Assembly: GCA_002348045.1 (NCBI GenBank)
Contig: DDYO01000164.1
Location: 1 to 15,261, forward strand
Direction: 5' to 3'
Length of the DNA stretch: 15,261 bases
From: Anaerolineales bacterium UBA2232
GTDB lineage: Bacteria > Chloroflexota > Anaerolineae > UBA2200
In this document: positions 8,701-12,821 of the stretch, in pieces
Layout: each line of letters begins with the position of its first letter
Numbering within the stretch: position 1 is the first letter of the stretch
Position numbers and translations under genes: made by a program
Notes under the pieces: model-generated
The model's database searches: none
What the model was told of the DNA's origin: nothing
Seen by the model: the letters and a program-made list of their open reading frames with translations, nothing else

Positions 8701-8811
8701 GCCAGAGCAACGACCCCCGGCCTCTTTGTAGTCCCCCCTGCAAAGGCCGAGGAGATGTACGCGCCAGAGACGTTTGGTCGGTCGGCTTCGGATCGCGTCG
8801 TCATCGAGTAG
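2746..8811 (+). CDS. Bacterial alpha-2-macroglobulin, thioester-containing, exported
   Basis: A 2021-residue exported protease-trapping protein, larger than E. coli ECAM/YfhM (about 1650). The export signal includes MRVALSLLLALPQALAC; Cys35 is the likely lipidated residue although the lipobox (ALAC) is not ideal. Three Ig-like domains follow (about 156-258, 262-380, 383-475; the third holds Cys385 and Cys391). Macroglobulin domains come next, with YRPGE near 710 and YRPGD near 1079. The bait region is about 1235-1310, just before RSDFNPLALFAPSV (from 1311). The thioester motif is intact: PFECSEQ with Cys1528, Glu1530 and Gln1531. The toroid carries QNSDGGF (1575) and WGSTQEN (1769). The C-terminal part has the typical HQNLRD and AEEMYAPE segments. 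In the family, cleavage of the bait exposes the thioester, which binds the attacking protease covalently. No penicillin-binding protein 1C gene is adjacent. Start fixed by GGGAGG at 2735-2740. Confidence 0.95.
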   Translation: MGGVDEPRDRSARRYLAHMRVALSLLLALPQALACGRVATPTPVSVSPTNGLAVVRSSAAAGNLGGTGAMRMLVSEGSEPRETQDRVEGAVGQPLSDQETEAILRRLPPMQGSLADIQEFRLPPETLPAPRPGETITQTFPPSEALEPPEPEVQGPLHVLRYSPEGAVDLAPMVSVTFDQPMVALTSHSELSELQVPVELTPLPSEGSWHWVGTKTLVFQAAGRLPQATRYTVRIPAGTQSAVGGMLENEVAFAFETPAPRVVAAHPGGGPQVRNPILFVSFDQRVDPEAVLAKIRLEASGTSFPLRLATPEEISADQSVADLVRAAVDGRWLAFRPLDDLPYDAQVDLIVGPGVPSLEGPLTSDAGYLHQFQTYGPMKVVESRCGWGGECRPGTAWSIRFSNTLDEESFSEEQVTIVPALTSGQISVNGTTLTIHGSSVGSTTYRVTLGSSIRDVFGQTMGREETVRFEVGQAAPFMAQSGQSMIVIDPAGKPSYTVFTTNYGAVSLKAYTASIEDWPAWQSYLQEASRKVDPTEPPGRRVLDTKIAVESPQDTMVATTLDLAQALGDRQYGHLILVITPESPLAPLPKNYHKPVIRIWVQVTNIGLDAFVDGQKMLAWANALSDGAPLAGVSLAISGGSGRTSTGTDGVGTLALPSSLANDPRFLAATLEQDSAFLPETYYWWGYGSWNERRHAEDTRWYVFDDRGIYRPGETVHVKGWVRIVGLSEGADIFRLPKSGSLISYKLQDSRGNALLEGTATLNAWGAFDTRLILPETMNLGSAQLALTLSDAGSGTSTYGHSIQVQEFRRPEFEVQARMSQGPHFARESATATVSASYYAGGPLQNAPVNWTVTAAATNYRPPGWDQFEFGFWEPWWRGVMGFEPSLGRQEVSVHSGVTDGSGQHHLRIEFSESDPPRPQHVTAEGAVTDVNRQQWAASATTLVHPAELYVGLRTERTFYERGQPMLLEAIVTDLDGKPVVDRPIEVRAVRLEWKYSKGKWLEVEVAEQRLSLGSSSQPVSGTLSTPEGGTYRITASIVDGQGRSNVTQLTRWVSGGIRPSSDRVEQEEVTLIPDRKEYRPGDTAEILVQSPFAPAEGLLTLRRGGIVSSERFSMASSTYTLRVPITEAHIPNLAVQVDLVGAASRLNELGVEDSSLPKRAAYAEGSLELAVPPLLRTLAVEVLPRSTEVEPGGETVLDVGVTDAAGLPVVGAELAVVVVDDAVLALTAYELDDPISVFYRSRDAGVTNYHSRQYIVLAEPEDFDMVAGVQEADGMLAAPVMGMMPTRSAMSAEAKVGLDMEEAATPIQLRSDFNPLALFAPSVATDALGQAAIAVKVPDNLTRYRVMVVAVYGEKYFGKGEAAITARLPLMVRPSAPRFLNFGDRFELPVVVQNQTDAAMQVEVVVRTSNALLVNGAGQRINVPAHDRREVRFAVATDRVGTARFQVGAVSGAWADAAEFSLPVYTPATTEAFAVYGTLDHGAVAQPILVPGDAFSQFGGLEVQASSTALQALTDAALYLIDYPFECSEQLASRLLAVAALRDVLSAFSAEGLPTEQELVAAVQRDLERLTQLQNSDGGFPIWQQGRESWPFHSIHAVHALLRAKSKGWTVDQTAVDRGMGYLSKIESHFTQSYSEDVRNTLIAYSLYVRALAGDRDLARGRRLMQEQSLSRMQPEAIGFLLALMSGDPGSVAELAEIRRYLANSVVETAGAANFVSSYREQDGYLLLASGRRADGIILEALVGDQPENDLIPKLVNGLLAHRKAGRWGSTQENVFVLLALDRYFRTYEAVTPEFVARVWLGNQYLAGFNFVGRSTEYEQVKVPMGYLVQAEPGASLLLSKEGPGRLYYRLGMSYAPTSLELEALERGFTVLRTYQAVDDPADVRQEADGVWDVKAGARVRVRLTMVAPSRRYHVALVDPLPAGFEAMNPALAVTPSIPQDEQRPSDRYWWWRRAWYEHQNLRDQRVEAFASLLWDGVHSYTYVARATTPGLFVVPPAKAEEMYAPETFGRSASDRVVIE
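5086..5110. repeat. Perfect 11-bp inverted repeat inside the macroglobulin gene
   Basis: GGGTCAGCGCA (5086-5096) and TGCGCTGACCC (5100-5110) are perfectly complementary around a 3-nt loop. It lies in frame within ordinary coding sequence. Its role, if any, is unknown. Confidence 0.6.
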
Positions 8812-8820
8812 GAGCCCCGG

Positions 8821-8853
8821 GAGGCCTTATCGGCAGTCTGCTGGTCAGGCCTC
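8821..8853 (+). terminator. Inverted repeat after the macroglobulin gene, possible terminator
   Basis: GAGGCCT (8821-8827) and AGGCCTC (8847-8853) form a perfect 7-bp repeat with a 19-nt loop, starting 9 nt after the stop. There is no T-tract. It could weaken read-through into the gene at 8939. I see nothing else in 8812-8938 apart from the next ribosome binding site. Confidence 0.25.
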
Positions 8854-8938
8854 GCCGTATTTGCGGGGCTGGGATGCCCACCGCGCCAGGGAAGCGCGTT
8901 GTGATGTGATCTGAGCGGGAGTAGGGAGGAGCCACAGG

Positions 8939-9544
8939 GTGCGCCACGATGACGCCATGATCGAGTTCTTGGAGCGGGATCCCACGAGCCCCTACTGTGA
9001 CGAATGCCTGGGCGAAATGCTGGGCATCGACCGACCAGAAACGGTGGATCACGTGGCTCGCCGACTGGCTAGGGATCGGCATCTGAGGCGCGGCATGGGT
9101 AAGTGCGCCACGTGTGCTAAGTACAAAGTGGTCACCAGCCTGCGGGCGTCCCTGGATGCCGTCACGACTGCAACAGGCAACCGCGCCCGGGTCACGGTGG
9201 CGGCGCCGCCACCCGCACATCGTCCAGTGCCGTGGCCTGGTGATCCGTCGACCCTGGACATTGAGAAGATGCGCAATGAGGTCGTGCGCTGGTGCCATCT
9301 GCTCTGGCGCTCCAAAAGAACCGAGCCACCGCCACGGGGCCTCAATGACCTCATCCGGCAATTGCGTGAGGCGACCCTCATTCCGACCCATGTCGCGCAG
9401 ATGATGCTCACGCTCTGTTACCTGCGCAACGCACACGTCTACGAAGGGCAAGCCATGGGCCACGGAGAGCGGATGGTAGGCGCTGGAGCCTGGGAGATCG
9501 TGGCAGGCTGGTGGGCCATGCAGCAGGCAGGCACCCACCGGTGA
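8939..9544 (+). CDS. Cys4 winged-helix-like protein with HEPN/DUF4145-like C-terminal domain
   Basis: A 201-residue protein of unknown function with two parts. Residues 14-70 carry two CxxC pairs (CDEC at 20-23 and CATC at 56-59) around a helical stretch with RRLARDRHLRR. This pattern suits a small zinc-binding winged-helix domain, possibly for nucleic-acid binding. After a Pro/Ala linker (about 80-103), residues 108-195 are helical. The LNDLIRQLREATLIPTHVA segment and LRNAHVYEG (162-170) resemble DUF4145/HEPN-like domains, whose usual motif is RN-x3-H. Here the expected His position reads Tyr168 and a His occurs at 166. HEPN proteins are often RNases or abortive-infection components, but none is proven here. 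GTG was chosen because GGGAGGA lies 8 nt upstream; ATG at 8957 is the alternative. It may be co-transcribed with the macroglobulin (127-nt gap) and the hydrolase. I am confident of the gene, less of the domains. Confidence 0.75.
   Translation: MRHDDAMIEFLERDPTSPYCDECLGEMLGIDRPETVDHVARRLARDRHLRRGMGKCATCAKYKVVTSLRASLDAVTTATGNRARVTVAAPPPAHRPVPWPGDPSTLDIEKMRNEVVRWCHLLWRSKRTEPPPRGLNDLIRQLREATLIPTHVAQMMLTLCYLRNAHVYEGQAMGHGERMVGAGAWEIVAGWWAMQQAGTHR
9196..9213. repeat. 18-bp perfect palindrome in the interdomain linker
   Basis: GGTGGCGGC joins GCCGCCACC without a gap, encoding part of the Ala/Pro linker. It is GC-only apart from two A/T pairs, so chance in a GC-rich linker is a fair explanation. Confidence 0.5.
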
Positions 9545-9620
9545 GCACTGTTTCTAGAATGATCTGGTCAGGATGATAACGAGGCGTCTTCTTGAAGGTG
9601 CCGCGAACATGGAGGCAACG

Positions 9621-10421
9621 ATGACTCGGGATTGGCGTTCTGGTTACGTGGAGGCCTTTGGCGTTCGGTTTCACTACTACCGGGGCGGGGTAGGCAAGAG
9701 GCCATTGGTCTTGGCTCATGGGCTCTCCGACAATGGGATGTGCTGGGCCCCGGTTGCCTTGCGCTGGTGGGACCGCTATGACATTGTACTGCCTGATGCT
9801 CGTGGACACGGTCTTTCCGATCGGCTCATATTAGGGCACGAGATGGACCCTGCCGCGGACTTGGCGGCGTTCCTTGAGGCGATGAACCTCGGGCCGGTCG
9901 CCCTTGGCGGGCATTCTATGGGCGCATCCAGTGCGGCAGTGGTGGCGTCACGGCATCCGTCTCTCGTATCGCACCTGATCCTGGAGGATCCGGGTTGGCG
10001 CGACCCATCCTTGCCGGCGGATACCAGCAGACGCGATGGACTGGCGCGATTCAGAGGAAAGACCCTAGCAGAGCTGATCTCTATGCGAGGTCGGGAGCAT
10101 CCGACCTGGTCAGAGGGGGAGGTGATCGCCAGCGCTCAGGCTCTGATTGAACTCGACATGAACCTCGTCACGACTGCTCGCTTGGCGCCGGCCTGGGACA
10201 CGGTGCTGGCGGATGTGCGTTGCCCGGGCCTGGTGCTCACGGCTGACCCACAGCTGGGCGCGATCGTCACGCCACACGTGGCTGCCTTGGCTGCGTCGTT
10301 GTGGCCGCAGGGGCAGTTCGTTCACATCTCGGGCGCTGGGCACAGCATTCGGCGAGAGCAAGTGGAGCCCTTTGTCGCCGCTGTGGAGGCGTTTCTCGAC
10401 CAGTTCTACCCGCCTGATTAG
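9621..10421 (+). CDS. Alpha/beta hydrolase fold enzyme
   Basis: A 266-residue cytosolic hydrolase of the alpha/beta fold (esterase, lactonase or C-C hydrolase type). The catalytic triad is visible: nucleophile Ser99 in GGHSMG, Asp209 in LTADPQ, and His241 in GAGHSIRRE. The oxyanion region is HG at 33-34 (LAHGLSDN). The strand order and 266-residue length are normal, and a short helical cap lies between about 130 and 190. The substrate cannot be inferred. Three in-frame ATG codons compete: 9573, 9609 and 9621. I chose 9621 because GGAGG lies 5 nt before it (9611-9615) and the protein then begins MTRDWRSGYVEAFGV. The ATG at 9609 also has a fair site (GAAGGTG). It follows the Cys4/HEPN-like gene by 76 nt on the same strand and may share its transcript. 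Stop TAG. Confidence 0.92.
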   Translation: MTRDWRSGYVEAFGVRFHYYRGGVGKRPLVLAHGLSDNGMCWAPVALRWWDRYDIVLPDARGHGLSDRLILGHEMDPAADLAAFLEAMNLGPVALGGHSMGASSAAVVASRHPSLVSHLILEDPGWRDPSLPADTSRRDGLARFRGKTLAELISMRGREHPTWSEGEVIASAQALIELDMNLVTTARLAPAWDTVLADVRCPGLVLTADPQLGAIVTPHVAALAASLWPQGQFVHISGAGHSIRREQVEPFVAAVEAFLDQFYPPD

Positions 10422-10439
10422 AGCCACGGAGTGTGTGCG

Positions 10440-10751
10440 GTGGCTGGCAACTCCCCGTCGGGCCAGTTGGCTGAAGGCGTGACTGGTTGTGTCACGGCCC
10501 AAACGCGCTACCTGGACGATCCCGGGGCGCATTGTGTCTCGGACGGCATGGACCAGGTTGTGCTACTGGGGGTGGGCTACCGGAGCCGCGCCTGCCGGTT
10601 GGCCGGCTTGGCGTCCGCGCTCTGGAGTGCAGATTGGGATGATCCGTGGTCGAGTTCCTTCGCCGAGGAGGGCTTTGCGCTGGTGGCGGGCGTTACTGCC
10701 CAAGGCGTCACCCAACTGCACTCTGCATGCGCTATCGCGGCCAGCGGGTAG
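10440..10751 (+). CDS. Possible small hypothetical protein
   Basis: A 103-codon ORF of unknown family, beginning 18 nt after the hydrolase stop at a GTG with GGAG 8 nt upstream (10428-10431). In its favour are a balanced composition (ADWDDPWSSSFAEEGFALVA, few Arg), about three codons in four ending in G or C as in the neighbours, and operon-like spacing. Against it are the lack of any motif or recognisable fold and two other open frames in the same stretch. Those alternatives are rich in Arg, Trp and Pro and look like shadows. If it is not a gene, 10422-10855 is a 434-nt gap with no recognisable content. Confidence 0.35.
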   Translation: MAGNSPSGQLAEGVTGCVTAQTRYLDDPGAHCVSDGMDQVVLLGVGYRSRACRLAGLASALWSADWDDPWSSSFAEEGFALVAGVTAQGVTQLHSACAIAASG

Positions 10752-10855
10752 CGTACGTGTACGGCACAGTACCAGGACAAGTGGCACAGCGCAGCAACCG
10801 AATTGGTGATGCCGAGCGGGTGTCGATCGCCGCGGCACAGCAAAAGGACGGCACA

Positions 10856-11578
10856 GTGGACGACTCACCCATTGCTAAAGAAGTCTATGATGCTCTGGCA
10901 GCGTCCTACGCTGCCAGAGCGGATCGCAAGCCACACAACGCCTACTATGACCGTCCCGCTACCCTGGCCCTATTGCCGGAAGTGGCGGGTGAGCGAGTTC
11001 TTGATGCCGGTTGTGGAGCGGGCTCGTACGCCGACTGGTTGCTGGAGCATGGCGCCGATCACGTGGTTGCCTGCGACGTAAGCCCGGAGATGGTACGGCA
11101 AGCGCGAGACAGGCTGTCGCGTTTTGGCCCACGTGCACAAGTGGTTTGCGCTGACCTGGCGCAACCCCTGAGCTTCTGTCCAGACGACCGACGGCTGATA
11201 GTCAGCGGCCTGGCCCTGCACTATGTGCGCGATTGGGCATCTCTCTTCAACGAGTTCCACCGGCTGCTAGTTCTCGGCGGGCAACTTGTGTTTTCCATTG
11301 AGCATCCATGGGTGCAGTGGACTGATCACCACCAGGGCAACTACTTTGCAGTTGAGCGAGTCGAATACCTTTGGCGCGGTTTTGGCCAACCCGTGGTCGT
11401 GCCATCTTATCGCAGGTCGCTCCAGGATGTTCTCACTCCCCTGCTCGATGCGGGTTTTGTCCTCGAGAAGGTGGTGGAACCGCGGCCCACTGCTCAGTTT
11501 CAGGCCCTGGCGCCCAGACAATACGCCGAGCTAAGCCGGTCGCCCGGATTCCTTTGTCTGAGAGCACGAAAGGACTGA
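10856..11578 (+). CDS. Class I SAM-dependent methyltransferase
   Basis: A 240-residue methyltransferase of the Rossmann type. Motif I is VLDAGCGAGSY (48-58), the acidic ribose-binding residue is Asp74 in VACDVS, and CADL (98-101) is the adenine-binding turn. LVLGGQLVFSIEHPW (138-152) matches post-motif III of small-molecule methyltransferases of the UbiE/ubiquinone-like group. The C-terminal part (170-240) is a plausible substrate lid ending at FLCLRARKD. The acceptor is unknown. An N-terminally longer frame is open back to 10646, but the extra residues are low-quality and unlike the family. GTG at 10856 has AAGGA 7 nt upstream and gives a normal length; GTG at 10820 is another option. A perfect 12-bp hairpin covers codons 13-22. 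The gene converges with the radical SAM gene. Stop TGA. Confidence 0.9.
   Translation: MDDSPIAKEVYDALAASYAARADRKPHNAYYDRPATLALLPEVAGERVLDAGCGAGSYADWLLEHGADHVVACDVSPEMVRQARDRLSRFGPRAQVVCADLAQPLSFCPDDRRLIVSGLALHYVRDWASLFNEFHRLLVLGGQLVFSIEHPWVQWTDHHQGNYFAVERVEYLWRGFGQPVVVPSYRRSLQDVLTPLLDAGFVLEKVVEPRPTAQFQALAPRQYAELSRSPGFLCLRARKD
10892..10920. repeat. Perfect 12-bp inverted repeat at the 5' end of the methyltransferase gene
   Basis: GCTCTGGCAGCG (10892-10903) pairs with CGCTGCCAGAGC (10909-10920) around a 5-nt loop. It begins 36 nt after the GTG start and would form a very stable mRNA hairpin just inside the initiation region. Whether it affects translation is unknown. Confidence 0.6.
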
Positions 11579-11630
11579 GACAGCAGTCGCTTGGTGGGAG
11601 GCATCCGTGTGCCGGTGCGATCTGTGGGAA

Positions 11631-11643
11631 CTCCCGACGGGAG
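11631..11643. terminator. Small hairpin between convergent genes
   Basis: CTCCC (11631-11635) and GGGAG (11639-11643) pair around a 3-nt loop in the 80-nt space between two converging genes. It is short and has no T-tract, so terminator function is tentative. Confidence 0.2.
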
Positions 11644-11658
11644 CCGGAGGCACTAGCC

Positions 11659-12480
11659 TCAGATGAACTTGCCCCGTTTGCCGGGGTCCAGGAGCCTGAT
11701 GCGGAAGCGTTCTACGGCGTCCGCCAGTGGAATTGACGGCTCGGCCACCAACATATCTTCGTTGCCCGGCAGCAGCAGAGGGTGCCAGAAGATGCCCTCG
11801 GCGGTTACCGTGACCTCCGGTTCCAGCATGGACGCCCGCAGTTCGATCCCCTCTGAGGCGAATCCACCTTTAACCATGTTACGAACCAGGTGACGGTCTT
11901 GCCCGATGCCCAGGCCGTCCAGGAAGGCTGTCAGCTCGTTGAGGTGCTTCGCGTTGACCGGGGTACGGGTTGTGCTGACGGTCACCTGGAGCCGATGTGC
12001 GAGGAGTCGCTTCAGGCCGTCGACCGTACGCTCCCAGGTGCCAGGACCTCGGTAGGGATCATTGTGCTCCGGAGTGGCACCGTCCAGGCTCACCTGCATT
12101 GTCAGTTGTCCATTGGCGACTTGCTCGAGTCTGTCCAGAAGAACCTTGGGAAGGAGTGTCGCATTGGTCAGCACCGTGGTTGGCACCTTGCTGCACGTAT
12201 ACTCCAGCAAATCAGTGATGCTTTGCAGCAAGAACGGCTCGCCGCCCGTGACGTACACATGACGGAAGCCCAGCACCAGGGCCTCGTCAACAATCTGCAT
12301 GGCTTGACCTATGTTTAGCGCCCTGGGTGGGGTGCGCGGGCACGACTGGGTTACGCAATAGCGGCACTCCAGATTGCAGTCTAGATTGGTGTAGAGCCAG
12401 AGCCTGTCCAGAAGGTCGGTCTGCACATGGCCGTCGGAACAGCCATACTGCTGATGGGAAGTGAGTGATGTTTGCGTCAA
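11659..12480 (-). CDS. Radical SAM enzyme with cysteine-poor SPASM-like C-terminus
   Basis: A 273-residue radical SAM protein. The [4Fe-4S] motif is CNLECRYC (Cys35, Cys39, Cys42) after LWLYTNLD, and GGEP (79-82) binds the methionine part of SAM. Later landmarks, TNATLLP and MQVSLDGATPEHND, are typical of the SPASM/twitch branch that modifies peptides or assembles cofactors. The C-terminal stretch TVTAEGIFWHPLLLPGNED followed by SIPLADAVERFR looks like a SPASM domain in which the cluster cysteines are absent (HP where CP is usual). The product is unknown and no peptide precursor is evident. I chose TTG at 12480 because AGGAG lies 5 nt upstream (12486-12490). The frame stays open to another TTG at 12576, which lacks a binding site and would add 32 unremarkable residues. 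It converges with the methyltransferase and diverges from the ABC operon. Stop TGA. Confidence 0.9.
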   Translation of the reverse strand: MTQTSLTSHQQYGCSDGHVQTDLLDRLWLYTNLDCNLECRYCVTQSCPRTPPRALNIGQAMQIVDEALVLGFRHVYVTGGEPFLLQSITDLLEYTCSKVPTTVLTNATLLPKVLLDRLEQVANGQLTMQVSLDGATPEHNDPYRGPGTWERTVDGLKRLLAHRLQVTVSTTRTPVNAKHLNELTAFLDGLGIGQDRHLVRNMVKGGFASEGIELRASMLEPEVTVTAEGIFWHPLLLPGNEDMLVAEPSIPLADAVERFRIRLLDPGKRGKFI

Positions 12481-12546
12481 CTCTACTCCTGTGGTGTCGG
12501 CTCTGGCTTGGCGGATCCAGCCAACCAGACGCGTACTGCTGATGGG
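12446..12546. repeat. 13-bp direct repeat pair upstream of and within the radical SAM gene
   Basis: TACTGCTGATGGG occurs at 12446-12458 and again at 12534-12546, 88 bp apart. One copy is inside the start of the radical SAM gene and one upstream. Read on the minus strand each can encode HQQY, but in different frames. Confidence 0.5.
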
Positions 12547-12657
12547 TAAGATAGGCGCGCCTGGCCCATTGTGCAAACTCGCGCATAGTGAGAAAGATCG
12601 CTCGCCAGCCTGTCACGCTAGTCCTCTTGTGCCGCAGCTGCGCGATACAATCCATAT

Positions 12658-12685
12658 TTGATGCTTTGACATTGTCCACTATACT
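12658..12685 (+). promoter_or_regulatory. Promoter of the ABC import operon
   Basis: TTGATG (12658-12663) and TATACT (12680-12685) are separated by 16 nt, giving a start near 12692 and a leader of about 130 nt. A short symmetric element GACATTGTC (12668-12676) lies in the spacer and could be an operator, although it is brief. On the opposite strand TATAGT (12678-12683) overlaps the same -10 and might serve the radical SAM gene, but its -35 is poor. Confidence 0.45.
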
Positions 12686-12706
12686 TGTACTGAACTTGAC
12701 CAAACC

Positions 12707-12723
12707 TGCTGCATCCGGCAGCA
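12707..12723 (+). other. Small leader hairpin before the binding-protein gene
   Basis: TGCTGC and GCAGCA pair around ATCCG shortly after the predicted transcription start. The stem is 6 bp only. I see no known riboswitch in 12692-12821. Confidence 0.25.
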
Positions 12724-12821
12724 CAGGTGGGAAAGGAGGCCGCAGGCACCCAACGAGCCTTGTGTCTGAGCAAGATCATTCGCAGGCAGTACAAGATCGC
12801 AACTGAGAGGATGGGACAAAG

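Noticed and set aside
9555..9560. TAGAAT as a promoter -10 for the hydrolase
   Set aside because: No acceptable -35 lies 16-18 nt upstream. It may be chance.
10646..10855. N-terminal extension of the methyltransferase to the GTG at 10646
   Set aside because: The extra 70 residues do not look like a domain, and a GTG with AAGGA seven bases upstream gives a family-typical N-terminus.
10761..10857. ACGGCACAGT repeated at 10761-10770 and 10848-10857 before the methyltransferase
   Set aside because: A 10-bp direct repeat in a 100-nt span of GC-rich DNA is only weakly unusual, and the second copy overlaps the start codon without a clear regulatory layout.
10489..10868. Other open frames in the hydrolase-methyltransferase gap (10489-10809 + and 10563-10868 -)
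   Set aside because: Both are rich in Arg, Trp, Pro or Cys in the manner of shadow frames in GC-rich DNA, with no motif and no good ribosome binding site.
12287..12724. 145-codon minus-strand ORF overlapping the radical SAM gene, considered as a peptide precursor
   Set aside because: Most of it is an out-of-frame copy of the radical SAM coding sequence. The unique part has no clear ribosome binding site and no leader/core character beyond the shared HQQY.
12692..12821. Riboswitch (for example TPP) in the leader of the ABC operon
   Set aside because: A CTGAGAGG string occurs near the start codon, but the other conserved blocks of the TPP element are absent and the only stem is 6 bp.
12650..12821. 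Fur-type iron box upstream of the binding-protein gene
   Set aside because: I looked for repeats of the GATAAT type and found none. GACATTGTC is too short to assign to a regulator family.
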